From Sipunculus nudus (lineage: Eukaryota; Annelida; Sipuncula; Golfingiida; Sipunculidae), in NCBI GenBank assembly GCA_026874595.1, contig CM049320.1, forward strand, positions 39,248,714 to 39,312,713: 64,000 nt of DNA, given 5' to 3'. Shown piece after piece: positions 12,701 through 26,147 of this stretch. Below the pieces are notes generated by a model. That model was not told the origin of the DNA. It ran no database searches and saw only the letters and a list, made by a program, of their open reading frames with translations. Made by a program: the position numbers and the translations under genes. Positions within the stretch are counted from its first letter, which is position 1. The number at the start of each line of letters is the position of its first letter.

Positions 12701-13605
12701 AATTCACACCAGGTGTCAGTATTCTTTATTTCATGCCATATTGACCACACTTTCCATGTCTCTGGTATGGCACAAGACATGCCAGCAATTACACCTGATT
12801 TGTAGGTAATAATCATCAAACTATGATCACAAAACCTGTTTTTTTCTGAGAGAATATGGCTATTCAGGCAGCTGTAGGGCTGTATCCTGAAAATGTAAGT
12901 TGTTTTGTGATCAAATCTCAACCAGTGCGGGCATATTCAGGCCTGCCTAATCACTCTTTTAAGAAAGTGACTCTTTTTTGAAGATTTACCAAAAATGATA
13001 TTAATTACTTTTTTTCTCTGTTTTTCACCAGCAGTCTTTTTTCCCCTCTTTTTGCAGTGAAAGAGTTCCAAGAAATATTATTTCTCTCATGCTGTCAGAG
13101 TGCAGTTAGTATCAGATGAGACACTTCCCAGTTTTTGTGTATGCAAATGTCCAGCACGTATAACAACATGTTGAAAATGCCCTTATCTTCGAGCAGGGGC
13201 ATGTGCACCATGCATGTTTAAGATTTTTGGATATATATATATATAAACAGAATGTGAAGCACATATTTTTTTCAGCTCATCAGTAAGAATAGGGAATTAT
13301 GGCTGATTTTACTCATTTCCACTTATTATTTCGAAGAAGGCTATTCTTTATTTCCAGAGCATTTACTCTTTTTATCAGTCATTTACCTTTGGCGGGCCTT
13401 ATATTATTGTACAATATATATCTCCACTGAGGAGGAATATCTTTTCACCTGTGTTTACTGTTTATCTGTACTTTCATGGGTGTACTTATTATATTTTATG
13501 CTCCTTTCAGTTAACTTGTGTACCTCTTTCTTTTGGCGGAAGTTTTCTTTAAAGCTTGTATGCATGTCAAATTTGATGATAAAATATTTGCCACAACACT
13601 GAGTG
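9740..13605. other. AT-rich intergenic stretch without recognisable genes
   Basis: About 3.9 kb with no exon-like open frame I can support and no clear repeat structure. Open frames at 11303-11527 (+) and 12613-12921 (-) have low-complexity AT-driven composition and no recognisable motif. A CTCF-like word lies at 10166-10178. Confidence 0.6.
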
Positions 13606-13611
13606 CATGTA

Positions 13612-13800
13612 CAGTGAAACCTGTGTTATGAGACCATCCATCATGCATGGGACTGGCCAAAAGTGGTTTTAATTCACGGATGGTCTTATAACCTTATAGG
13701 TCAGTTAAAACCAATGTGAATGCGTGGGTTTCACCCGAAGGTTGTCTTAATAGGCAGGTGGTCTTATAAGACAGGTGGTCTTTCAGACAGGACCGGATTC
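13612..13800 (+). repeat. Dispersed repeat (acagtgaaacctgtgttatg type)
   Basis: The segment opens with tacagtgaaacctgtgttat and contains several gguctta-like words (gatggtcttataacc, ggtggtcttataagac, ggtggtctttcagac). A diverged relative opens at 63479 with acagtagaaacacatctgat. I infer an old interspersed repeat; boundaries are approximate. Confidence 0.45.
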
Positions 13801-16800
13801 TCAAATAGTTAGCCTCCCTTTAACAGAATGTTTGTTACTTGTATTCAACAATGACTTACTGATTCTCTGCAGATTCACCAAGTGACATCTTGAATGTTTT
13901 ACATGGCCAGGCCAGGTTATTTATTGTGCATAACTTTGATTTTATGTTCAAACCTTTAATTGAATACTGTGTAAACTGATGTATGCAAAACTTTTGATTT
14001 ATGACTGATACATGAACAATAGTTATTAGTTAAAACAATGTTTTATAAAAGGTATATTATGTTAAATCCTAAATTTCACAGGTGCTATTATAATGAAATC
14101 AGCTTTTATCAAATTCAGGATACCAGGATATTTCTGTATAATTGACCATATATGCTACTTTGTAGAGTTCCTGTATTTCTGCCACTACTGTTGACTTTTT
14201 AAAATGTCGATCATCAGAAAACACTGACACAAATATGTAATTTCAACATGAAACGTGTAGTTGTGTAGCCAGGATAAGATTAGTTATTATATTCACCACC
14301 AGATGGCATCACCCACTACATGACAAAATCCTTGATTAGCATCGTATTTGTGCTGACGGTTTCTCACAGTTGAGGATGTTTTATGTGGCCAAAACATATG
14401 CAGAGCTCCTAAGGTTGGCCTATGCATTTTCAGGTGACAAATGTCCAGATTAGAGAGCCTATTTTAGTTGTAGTAATGGTTTTGCAATTAAAGGATGAAT
14501 CTAATTGCATTTATTTTCAGGTTAAATTGTTTTGATTTAACCTCATGATATTATTTATACAGGATGAATGTGAACAAAATAATTATAAATAATTCTGTGC
14601 ATTTCTTGCCATTATAATTTTATTAACCCTCTCATAGATAATTTATATATTGATTTTCACACAAAATGTATTTTCAAATGATTATGACTTAAATGATGGC
14701 ATTTTTTGCAGTATGTATACACCAGGATTTTAACCATTTATTTATCTGTTTTAACTCATTTTTTTTTTTCAAATCGCCAATATTTTAACTTCATTTTTAA
14801 CCAAGCTGATTGAAATCTTTAATATATATAAAGAAAAACTTATTTACTTCTTTAAATCACAATATACAAGATTATATGAGTGTTTATGATGGATATTTAA
14901 TTGGTTTAAATATATGAGTACAGCTGTATGATTTTTAAGTATAAGAAATGATGGGAGCAAATCCAGACCTGTCATTCACATGTATAAAATGTTGTGCTTT
15001 GCTTAATTAAGCATATTAGCAGACATAATCATACTTATAAACATGTAACAAATATAAAATATATATAATGTCAGATGCAGGCTTGTATCACCAACGTATA
15101 CATGGCAATGATGCGCTGGGCTGATCCTTAATTTAATAAGTAAACTTTATAATTAAGATAGCAAGTAAATGTACAGTTTACACTCATGTATACCTACGTG
15201 AATAAATGACTCAGTAGGCTGGGGAGCAGAAATTAAAAAAATAAAACATTTACCAATATGCTGATTTAAAATGGAATTTTTGTGGCATATGTGAGATGTT
15301 GTTTGAAGATGCACAAACATATCTAAGGATTAGTCTGGTTCACTTTAAGTGACAGCCTGCCTGCAGGCCATGCATGAGGTGTCAAAAATGATGAAAATAC
15401 TTTCCTCCTCATCGAGCCTTATACTGCGGTCCTCCATACCAGATGTAGGGCACTCTGACGCTTGTTAGGGGCTCTCTGTTGTCAGATTGTGGAAATGGAG
15501 CTTACACATATTGTTGCTAGGAAAAAAAAAAAGAAACGGCTCTTTTGTTGCCATGTTTGAGCATGGACATAAGTGATATTAACGTGCTAATCAACGTAAT
15601 GCAGACTCGTAGTATGATTTGTGTGATGTCTACGTCTATGCATTTTAACATGTGGCTTGTTAATGGTTATGAATCAAGTGAATGTCTGTAGGTTTGGTTT
15701 GTCTTATTCATGTTTATGATAATAAATTCATGTTGGTAACTGTTATTTGTGTAAAACTTTTACTGGAATCCATATTCCAGTGATACATAAAGTAAGCCTT
15801 CTTGCTTGGAATAAACTAGCTACTTGAAAAAAGCTTAATGATTTTAAGATTGAGCTTTGAGGGGCATAAATTGGTGTTTTGCTACATGTTGTTTCTTTGT
15901 GGGACAAAGAGTCGATTGGTCTGTTAGTGCTGACATCTAGTGGGCTTCTGCTAAACAAGTCAGGATGCAGGCCAGGTTTTCCCCCGAATCAGACACATCG
16001 TATCATGTCTGTGTTAAGATGTCATAATCCCATGTCATGTAGCTGTCACGTGGTCTGACCACCTTCACCTTTCACAGTGGACTGGTGACCGTGATAATAT
16101 GGTCATAAGCGCTCAAGTATATGTTGAAGTTTCCATGTTCTGTGTACTTACTAAACAAATTAGTTGTTTATGGTGTGGATATAACTGCAAAGTAAGGGAA
16201 ATGCACTGGAATGTGATGACTGACTCGATCTGCCTTGATATGTTAACGAACATGTTAATGTATGTTAATGTATGTCAGTGACACGTGTCACTGGAGCTCA
16301 TTTGTATAATGTATAGTCACTGTTATTTTACCACAAGACATCAAAGCTGATTTTTGTCATGGAATATTGTATAGATATGTTCAGAAATGAATGTGAATGT
16401 AACTGTATACACTCTGTGAGAATTTTATTTACAGTGTCCTTATTTCAGTATAGCTTTTTCTATACAAATAAATAGCTGAAAACATACTACAGAGTTTGTC
16501 CGTGTATGTGAATCGTGCGTGATTGTGTGTGTGTGTTTTGGGTGTGTGTGTGTGTGTGGGGGGGGGGGGGGGTTGATTAATGTTATCAAGATTTGGGAAA
16601 CTGTGGAGAAGTGTCAGCATAATTTTACTTAAATTATTATTTAAAAGCATCCGTCATATAAATATATGTGGTATACATAGATCCTGATTTTTAAGGTTGT
16701 GGGGGTGTGGGTGGGTATTGTATTTAGATCGAAAAAAATTTCAAATGGACCTATTCACATACAAAGTATATTAAATATACATGAAATATAGTGTATTGTC

Positions 16801-17080
16801 CATAAAAATATTACAGCATCTGCAATATTTCGTTCTAAAACTGTACTACTGCTTCTGTACACAAGTGGGAAAAGATTTTTCAGCTTCCAACCAAAGTTTC
16901 CTCTTTCATGCGTCTTCTCTTTGATTGGGAATTGTCGCAGGTGCACAAGCTGCCGGGATGGTTTTGATGGGAACTTTTGTATTAAGCCAAAATAAGCAAA
17001 TAACTTGAGATAAACACATACTCTTGCAAATGAATATGAAGCTTTAATGGACGACATCACCTATCGCAGTTTTAATCCGT
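13801..17080. other. Intergenic, nothing coding seen
   Basis: AT-rich with no supported gene. It holds a CTCF-like word at 14296-14310 and a (GT)n tract running into 15 G at about 16520-16572. A minus-strand open frame at 16755-17060 (101 codons) has no recognisable domain, and I do not call it a gene. Confidence 0.55.
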
Positions 17081-18170
17081 ACCGGACCCCGCATATCCCA
17101 TATGTTTGGTCTGTCATGTTATACTAATGTATATATGTGATGTTCATTGGATAGATCTTCTGACTTTTAAAACTATTTATCCCCCTGGGCTGGTTTTCGT
17201 GACATTTAATAAATATTACAACCGATGTTGATTGTCACTAAGCTCTTAATTTGCGTGGCCACGTGTTTGAAATGTCCGTGTATATGGCAATGAAGTTTCG
17301 GGAACCATAGTGAGTGTGTTCAAATGGAGTCATTATTCATGCTTTCCCCATAAGTTCTGAGAAAACTGACAATATTTCGCGAAGGCTTTATTGCAGCGCC
17401 ATCTACCATTGATTTCACCAGGGCATGGTTTTGCAGCGCCATCGATCTTATTTGGAAGAAAACTGGTCTTCACCTAATATATTGCATGGGTAGTGTGTCT
17501 GTGTAGCTTTAAGGGGCGTCCTACTTCCACGAATGGGGCACTCAATACGCACGTTTTGGCTTTATGGCTCTTCTGGTTCGTGAAGCCTTTCTGCCTAATA
17601 CGTTCCACTTAGGAGCCGACTATTCTCGTAGCGTGAGTGAGCGTACACCTTGATTTTAGTTTTGAGTCGACTCAAAACTTTTTTTGCCGCTGCTACGAAT
17701 TGTCAAATTTCGTAGGTCATATGTAACCCTTAGAAGCGCTTCGTATAGCCCAACCACGGCATACGTCGGGCCAAATCGCGACACTGCATGGGTAATTTAT
17801 TAGTGCGTATCACTATGTAAATGCCACGAAGTACTACGAATCCTTAAGAACTGGCTACGATACAGTTAATAAGTACCTTAGCAATACTTAAGAATATTTT
17901 CGAAATATCACAGAATCATTAAGACGTACTACCAATTAACCTGAAGTACTATAGTGCCAAAGCAAGAGGGACTTACGATCCAATTATGATGTACTAGTAA
18001 GGGACTACGTTATAGCTACAGAGCTTCCACTCAGCGTGACGAAATAAAAACTTCTATAACGTTGTCTTCATGTATAAACTAGAAATTTGCATGACAATGG
18101 ATGCATGTCCCCGCCATTTGGGTGTCCCTATTGTGGGAACTCCCCAACCCGTGTTTGCGTCCACTCACCT
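17081..18170. other. Intergenic with a perfect palindrome and TACGA-rich words
   Basis: Higher GC than its neighbours. It contains a 22-bp perfect palindrome at 17658-17679 (half-site AGTTTTGAGTC). Between 17600 and 18010 it has many occurrences of TACGA or TCGTA. A CTCF-like word lies at 17395-17407. No coding region was found. Confidence 0.5.
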
Positions 18171-18172
18171 AA

Positions 18173-19225
18173 GATAAGATAAGATATAGTTTATTGCTGT
18201 ATTTATGTAATAAAATCACCACATACAATAGTATTTCCTTGACTGACTTGCTTAAAAAAACACATTAAACAAGAAATAATAAAATGAAATTGTGTATTAA
18301 AAAAAGACGTATGACTAAAAATGTTTGACTAGGTTATTGTGCCGCAAGTGATATATTTGCCGAACGGATGACGCGTATGTGCTAGTTTGAGTTATTTTGG
18401 AATTGCCTGATAGCAACCGATAGCAATCCCCCGATTTCATTTTTTTAAACAAATAGTGCGCCGGATGACTATTGTCTTCTATTGTATCGTTTTCTTTCTT
18501 CAACTATCGTGTTTGAAATATGGAGTCAACAGTGGTTAAAGGAACCCCAATGATCCTCTCAGCTGTTCTAACTATACCCTCGAAAGACGGTTCCTTTCCC
18601 CGACAGTGACACTGCCTCCCCATACAGTGACTAACTATGTCAGGACACCCTGAATTACCGCCAGATAAAACTTTAATAGAATTGGTCGACTGAGCCAGAA
18701 ATCATTTAGGTTCCTTAGAAAGAATAAACGTTGTTGTGCCTTCTTCATGCAGTAATTAACATTTTCGGCCCACTTCAAATCAGAAGAAATAAAAAATTTA
18801 AAAAAAAAATTAAATAGTCAACGATTTCAACCTCGGAGCCGTCAATTACTAAGGGTTATATTTCAGTTTTCTTCCTTCTTAAATCAATTATAATCTCCTT
18901 GGTTTTCTTTACATTTAACTCCAGATTATTTTCAGAGCACCACGAAGTTAAAGTTTTAATTTCATTGCGGTAAACACTTTCGTTATTTCCCAAGATGAGT
19001 CCAGAAACTGTTGTGTCATCTACAAATTTTACAATGAGGCAATCTTCAGAAGTAGAGACACAGTCATAGGTAAACAGAGAGTACAGTTTTGGTGAAAGCA
19101 CCCAACCTTGGGGTGCTCCAGTGTTTTTTAAGAACAGTTCTTCGGAAATAATGTTACCAATCTTAACCACTTGAGGCCGATTTGTTAAAAAGTCTACCCA
19201 ATAGCTAAGAGCCCATGTTTAAAAA
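18173..19225 (-). pseudogene. Non-LTR retrotransposon (LINE) 3' end with decayed reverse transcriptase
   Basis: Read on the minus strand, the segment encodes the palm region of a LINE reverse transcriptase: VDFLTNRPQVVKIGNI, then NTGAPQGWVLSPKLYSLFTY, then CLIVKFVDDTTVSGL, then a thumb-like stretch ELNVKKTKEIII and CMKKAQQRLFFLRNL. The usual PQGCVLSP reads PQGWVLSP, and the F/Y-A-DD motif reads FVDD. The frame is broken by in-frame stops (near 18855, 18632 and 18505) but resumes downstream through the minus-strand frame at 18315-18503. A tail with TCTTA-like repeats (aagataagataagata at 18173-18188 on the plus strand) marks the 3' end. It is 5'-truncated and certainly inactive. Confidence 0.85.
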
Positions 19226-19389
19226 AAAAAGCTCTGCGATACCTTTAGTTTAAAATTAGGAACTGCTGGTGTGCACAAGCAATATTACAGATAAACACTG
19301 GACACCGTCACTACGAGGTGCTGGGCGCTTGACCGTGAGCTGAACAGATGTCCAGGCCACACTGCGCGGAGCATGAGTCTGGAACTCGT

Positions 19390-19575
19390 CTCCATTCACT
19401 TATTTTTTGCCTACATTCACTAGTGAATACTAGTATACCTTGATGACGCTCCTGAATCCGGAGAACGTGCTGGATGCACACTCCGAAATGCCCATTTCCG
19501 AAATGGCCTGGAAATTTTATGAGATTCCGTTACGTTGTGAACAAACACACAAACAAGCACACACCCACTCACTCA
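19390..19575 (-). repeat. Dispersed repeat family C, minus-strand copy
   Basis: Reverse complement resembles the family at 26148-26455: shared words include tcattcacttattttt, gatgacgctcctgaatccgg and gagattccgttacgttgtga, the last matching the start region (cacaacataac ... atgaacggaatctc) of the plus copies. No coding capacity. Confidence 0.5.
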
Positions 19576-20911
19576 CACACGCGCGTGCGTAATTACATTG
19601 CCATTACGGGCCCCTGGGCGAAACAATAGGCTGGGGGCCCTGTACACGCAACTAATCGGAAAGTCCATAAAGAATACTCATGAAGCCCCCCCCCCACCCC
19701 CCCCCCACCCCCACCCCCACAACCATACCTCTTTAGATTTCTCTAAGCTCTTTTCATGCGACTGTTTAAAAACTGATCAGTTTAGACTATACAATACCTC
19801 AAATTTCTTCATACACATTACAACTGCGAATCAAAAGTAATATTCAGTTAGTAGTATAATTTTGATTGCTGATATAGGTGTACCGTACACGGTGACACCG
19901 TGATTCCACAGTCTTTACAGGGGCACACATAATTTAGTCTGGTAGAAATGACACTTGACTGTAGTGTTTATAAATTCCGACATTTTTATACGGAATGTTA
20001 ACCACTTAAATAACATAATAAACTAGCCCATCCCCTAATGATTAAAGAGTAATTGCTTGATAAGCAAACAGTATACTCGGTGAATACTCAGGTGCACCCT
20101 CATATGTTTGCAGCTGCACAAAGAATATCATCTGTATAATGACAATATTTGCTTAACATCGATACAATTATCGCAGTTACCACTACCAGATGACAGTAAA
20201 TGAATCCATTTAATCATCATAATTTATTTGTCATTACAATCAACTGATCTTCCTGACGTCAGGCAAGTTCTGCTGTTTCAAAGTTATCAAGAGCTCCTGC
20301 GAAACAAAACGACTAATAAGCAGTGAGAACACTCCTATACCAGTTTTTGAACATGTTCTTTGTACAAAAAAATTACAAAACAATGAAATTAAATGAATAA
20401 AATAACTTGTTAAAGAGGCTCTCATTCTTTATATTATCAATATTTTCTTTCGTATTTCAAAAATCAATGTAAATTTACGTGCATATGGCCCCTTCAATCC
20501 TTAGGGCCCTTGCCCACGTGCCCAGTGTCCCGACGGCCCCGCACACATCACTCACCCACATCTTATAGGGCATTCACACACAATCATTCCAGACTTTCAC
20601 TCGCACGCTCGGTAACTATATGATTTACAATGCCTTATATGCCTGCATCTAAATGTCCCACAAAATATGTAAATGTGGAAGCATATAAGCTTTGTATGTT
20701 TTGGTATAAAACCTAGAAATATGAAATACAATTCAAAACAGGTTGTGCTTTCACACAATTTTGATATCTGAAAATTCCACAAAAACAGCCATACCCATAC
20801 AGTTCTAAAATGCTCACATGTTTCCACCACACACTGCTGAAAATGAGGATAGGAACATGTTATATAGATCTGTATTGGTACAGAAATTTGAAAATAGATA
20901 AAAATGCACCA
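19576..20911. other. Intergenic, nothing coding seen
   Basis: Contains an interrupted poly(C) stretch at about 19686-19730. Minus-strand open frames at 20240-20425 and 20597-20917 are AT-driven and lack motifs. No other structure was recognised. Confidence 0.5.
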
Positions 20912-21208
20912 AGGCAAAAAAAATATAAATAAAATAAAATAAAGGTATGGTTATCAGGCACTTTTTTTATAAATCAGTGCGGGCGGTATTTTATTTTTGA
21001 CCTTTTTTTGTAGTTTGGATTAAAATGTCATATGATAAGGAAAAGCATGAAAATAACCATTTGTTTTTCCTAAACAGGTAAAAGCTCTACATAAATTGTA
21101 TTATTCATCTTTTTGAAAGATAAATATCAAAATAAAATTTTTGATGGGGGGGTTAAAATTGACGGGGGCGGTGCCTGAGAACAATACCTTTTATTTTTTT
21201 TTTGCCTA
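20912..21208 (-). mobile_element. MITE with terminal inverted repeats, copy 1
   Basis: The left end is aggcaaaaaaaata, then ggtatggttatcaggcac. The right end is ggtgcctgagaacaatacct followed by tttt...gcct. Internal words (gcgggcggtattttattttt; ttaaaattgacgggggcgg) match the copy at 37419-37727 in the opposite orientation. It is about 300 bp with no coding capacity. Confidence 0.8.
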
Positions 21209-22018
21209 ATAAAGCAGGGGTGTTGTAGCTTGAACGATCATGTAGACTCTACCCAGCTGACACCCTCTGTCCCTTTGAGTACCTCCACATTGATCTGCCT
21301 TAAAACAACCGGGGCCACTTGCTGTAAATAGTGAAACCCTGCATGTGTCCATGATTAGTGAATCCGTGTGTGGAGCCCCGGGGTTTATTGGAACGTGGTA
21401 GGCCATGGAGGTCGGAATAAACCCCAACTAACTAGCCGTTAATTAAGAAGCAGAATCCGCATTAACGCTTCAGAGGGGACACGCCCAAAATGGTGAATTA
21501 TAGTAAGATGCTTGATGCCGGGCGACAATTGTAGGTTTATTACAATTTGCTGCCAGATAACAGGTACTACAGTCTTTTGTGTATCTAAAGCATACTCTGT
21601 TATATTAACCAGACGTATATAACGCATTTATGTCAATTTGAGTAAGTTGTTTCAGGAACTGACCTTTAAAAACGTAATACTGACAGACATGTGCATCTCT
21701 TCTCTTCACCCACCAACTCCGCTTAACATGCACGTACGGCTCCGAAAAGCAGACGACACCTGTGGTGAAATTGACACACGCATGCGCGTCCTGATTCTTT
21801 CAAAAAGAAACAGACGACTTCTGACGAACTGACTTCTTTCCCGCCGCCTTTTCTCTGAAATTTCTCGCAAGGTCATAAGGTAATGTGGAAAGAATTATTT
21901 CCATCAATTTTCAACGAAAGAATCAAACAAAACTTTTTTGGGGGTATTTTTGTCATACCTTACATTTGTGGACATTTTTGCCAGGGGTTGAAAAAAGGGA
22001 GGGGGAACCGATCTTTTT
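21209..22018. other. Intergenic, nothing coding seen
   Basis: About 800 bp of mixed composition without supported genes or repeats. Confidence 0.5.
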
Positions 22019-23243
22019 TTAGCTCAGCTGACTGAAAGTCAACTGAGGGATTGGTATTGCGCTTTGTCCGTATTCCGTACGGCCGTCAGTTAGCAGGGCA
22101 CAAATCGTAACTGCTGACTAATTATCCAGGGAGGTCAATAAAAAATCTCCTTGGAAACCTGAAATTAGGTCACTGCGACCTGTGGGGCTTGTAAATACCC
22201 CCCCCCCCCCCCAGAATAATTAAAAATTTGATACAAAATGTCCTGTGTTTGAAAATTAATGCAAAGATTGTCATAAAGTTTGCCCTGAATGTTGACCATG
22301 ACTAGTTTTGTCAGTTCCAAAAAACTAGTGGCGCCACCTGTATTTTTCTTATTTTTACGATTTTTTTCTATATTTCTTACTATTAAATGATTGCAATCAT
22401 GTATGTTTTCCAGATGCGGTATCATTTAGAGTCCCGAAACCTGGTGTGTTTATAGATCATAAGTGGATGCCCTATTGAAATCATCCTGTCCGTCCGTCTG
22501 TTTAGCTGTGTCTATCCACACAATTTAGTTTACAGATGATTACTCCAGTTTGGTTCGACATATTAGTTTCAAACTAAACATATGTGGTCCATCACTAAAG
22601 TAAGAACCCTGTTAATTTTGAGGTCATGAGGGCAAAGGTCAAGGTCACAGGAGCCACTTATTTAAAAAGATTATGGCTGCATTTTTAGCCAAGCTTTTCA
22701 TGCCAAACCTTTCATCTTGCGCATATAGCTGACCTTCCAACAGGGAAAGAACATAAATGGATTTGGGGTCACAAGGTCAAAGGTCAAGGTCACAGGGGTC
22801 ATCTGTCCACATATTAGTTTATGGACGATAACTCTGGTTTAACTTGATTTATTAATGACCATTTAAGTAAGAAACATTTCGGAGTCCTGGGGTCAAAGTT
22901 GAAGGTCACAGGAGCCAGATCTTTGAAAAGATTGTGGATGCACTGTAAATCAAACTTTTCATCCCAAACTTTCCATCTTTCACACATGGCTTACCTGCCC
23001 AAAGTATAAGAAATCTCTAGATTTTGAGTTTACCTGGTCAGAGCTCAAGGTCACTTGACCCACATTTTTAAAAAAGATTGTTACGATAATCAGAATGCTG
23101 TAAGTTCAAGGGTAGTCAGTTCTCAGATTTATATGTTACAAGGTCATTGGTTAGAGTCACAGGACCCACATCTTGCAAAAGCTTATAAAAATATCCTAAA
23201 AGACAAATTCAGCTGAGCGTCGAGACCCATGGGTCCCTAGTTA
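22019..23243 (+). mobile_element. Modular repeat element, family B, second copy, with AGGTCA half-sites
   Basis: Starts ttagctcagctgactgaaag and ends cagctgagcgtcgagaccca followed by tgggtccctagtt, matching the ends of 7816-9735. The body has diverged modules of roughly 150-200 bp, each with words such as aaggtcaaggtcacaggagc. At 22774-22792 three AGGTCA half-sites occur in a row (spacing 1, then 0). A GTGGCGCCACC word lies at 22328-22338 and a poly(C) at 22198-22213. Part of 22200-22430 is the inverse of 44160-44350. Confidence 0.6.
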
Positions 23244-23581
23244 TCTTAATAAAAAAATCACCCTTATTACCGAAAATGTCGTTTCTTCAAATGCACTTCT
23301 GCATGCTAGCACTTCCGGCATACCAGTTTACCCGTCCCAGGGTGCTAAGGCCCTCACCCTTATTGAAGACCCGTGCCACCCCCCTCCTGTATAAAGTCTT
23401 ATAGGCCTATATATAGCATTGTTAACCAGGGTGCTCCGTCCTCCTATTTTTATGTCCTCTGATGACATGAATTTGTGGACGAATCATGTAAATCTGCCGT
23501 ATAGTTTTCCAAAGAAATAACTTTATATTCAGCAATCCTCTCATGTGCAAGCAAAATTGTTGTTTCATACATTGTTATGCA

Positions 23582-23616
<35 letters not shown>

Positions 23617-23635
23617 GCTCTCTCACCACACACAA

Positions 23636-23668
<33 letters not shown>

Positions 23669-26147
23669 CCCATTTTGCCAAAATGGTCAGTATGACAACA
23701 AATTCATAGAATTCCGTGATACTTCACTCCTATAACATTAGGGAGAATCACTAAAAATAAAAATGAAGAAAAAGGCAAACACAGAAACCTCTGCATTTAT
23801 ATATGGATTTTATTAATGTGACAAGAACGTAAACAATTTAATAATCTCAGCGTGGCATATATTTATGCTATATATCAAAGTTTAAACGAACCCCTCCCCC
23901 CCCCCCCCCCTCCAAAATAAAAAAAAAGACACCACATCACATAAAGATCGTGAGCTCACAGGTTCAACCAATTATAAGTAGTGTCACATGTCACATGAGC
24001 GTATTCACTTTGAGTGAAAGAGATTTCTATAAGAAAAAAGGAAACATGAATTTACGGTCAACATACAGATCTCATTTGTAAAGCCCTATACGACTAACTC
24101 TTTGATTTACAGCATATATATGTGTATACATATTTATATAAACAACATGTTTTAGTAAATATAATGCGTAGATGGAAAAAAAAGTTTGCATATACCAATA
24201 AAACTACTCAAATATATACAGATGATATAAAAAATATCAGTAAGGAACAATGTAAATCGATCACAATTAAAATTTAACATTCATATGTTTTCACATGAGA
24301 TAAAAAGTGTAACATAAAATAGACTTCAACTTAAGAAATTGCTTATAAAAATCTTAAATATTAAGTAAAATAATTTGGACTGCAGAGAATGTTTGACAGT
24401 AAAAATCATGTTAAAATATTACAAATACAGATACAATACAAATATATAAAAGCTGATGAAATGGAGTACGCAGTTTGCGGCTAGCTATGCTTAATTTAAC
24501 CAGTGGTTAAGCCTATCCTTTAGTTTTATTATTAAAAATCACAATTCACAATATGCCGAATGTAAAATATGTTATAATAATCAGTTGAATAGTGGGACTG
24601 CAAGCACTTTTCTTTTCTTAAGGAAATCTCAATATGAGTAATCTCTCCTTAACTGACCCTTAATACAGTTTCTTGTTATACATGGTCATTCCAGTTTTTG
24701 TTTCTTATACATAGCCTTTATAACAATAGAGGAATTAAATCAAGTATACTTAAAACTAAAATATAATTGACGGTGCTGCCTCTCAACCATTGTCACGAAA
24801 CTCCGTTGTGACCAAGCCTTGGCCCTTTTATATGGCCTTGAACTTTCGGTAGTCAGGCCATGTGTGTGTTAAAGGGGGTTGTTTCCCATATTATCACCTA
24901 AATCCCGAGAGGTTTGATATTTTTTCTCCAAGGGACCGTCGCAGTGCCATCTAAATGAACTACACAAGAACGTGTAATATACTGATACTGATAATACGAC
25001 TTCATACAGTCATGAACTATATGATCACCATAACCCCATATTTTTGAGAAAAAAAATCCCTGATTCATGGATTATATATACATATGTTTAAATGTTTGAC
25101 TAAAAATTTCGACAATGTTTCATATCCTATCTACTGATGTTCCAAAACATAGGCCTCCCTATATATGTCAGAAAATATTGTACAAACACAATGATATACA
25201 GAGTACCCGTAGTGAATGAAACTCCTTCACGTCTTTTGCAGAGGAAGACATGACAAAAGTGCATTCGCGCTTTGGCCTTTGAATAATAATTTGAACACGG
25301 AATCTTAAGTACTCAGTGTTCTTAAAATGTTATTGTTTGCGAGACAGGACACTATATGACACTAAAAGAGCTGTCAAGAAAAACAAATATTCTAAAAAAG
25401 TAACATTCGGTAATTTAGCATACCGTTCACTATACTCTTCGACCTTTTGAAATTAGTTCGGTTAAGTCAAAATAAAAGGTGGTGACCGTTCTCATGTGAT
25501 GACGTAGGTATATAGGCCTACCCGTCTGTCAGTACCAGCCCTGACTGACGAGACTATATGATAACGTCATTCAGCCAAATCACGTGACCTGTGGTTAATT
25601 TATACCACTTGTTTGTCACTCATTAATAAATAAATTAAAACCATACTCAGGATTTGAAAGACTTTTGTCATTTAGTTTTATTTAAATATTTAATACCATT
25701 TAAATTTTACAGCCTATACAGCGCAGCGTATAAATGAATTAACTATTTATCTATCCTAAAGCTTTCTTGTAAATGCGTCTCTATTCCTATCGACTTGTTT
25801 TTGGCCTTATTTTTTTCTCCTAAAAATGTTGCCTTTAGTTACTTACAGACCATTTGTACTTAATATAGAATAAGTATGACATTAAAATGTAAGTAATCGG
25901 CTTTAGAATTTTTTTATTTTATAACTGATCTAATTGGAGCATTCTTCATTGTTATCACATGATTTGGCCCATTCAAATTACAAATTAATAGCTATATTTT
26001 AAATGTAAGCCCCATAGTTTGCGTTTTTTAATATAATCAACAGCAGATGAAGCTGGTAGACAGTTGAGTTCCATCTTAATTTGGAGACTTTAACATTATC
26101 CAATTTTTCTGTATGTTTCAGTAAAATTTATCTGTATATTTGCCTCC
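23244..26147. other. Intergenic or 3'-flank of the secreted-protein gene; microsatellites
   Basis: It contains a (CT)n tract at about 23584-23613, a (CA)n tract at about 23632-23655 and a poly(C) at 23896-23910. The remainder is AT-rich with no coding region. It lies immediately 3' of the minus-strand gene ending at 26483 and could include its 3' UTR, but I could not single out a polyadenylation site. CACGTG occurs at 25581-25586. Confidence 0.45.
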
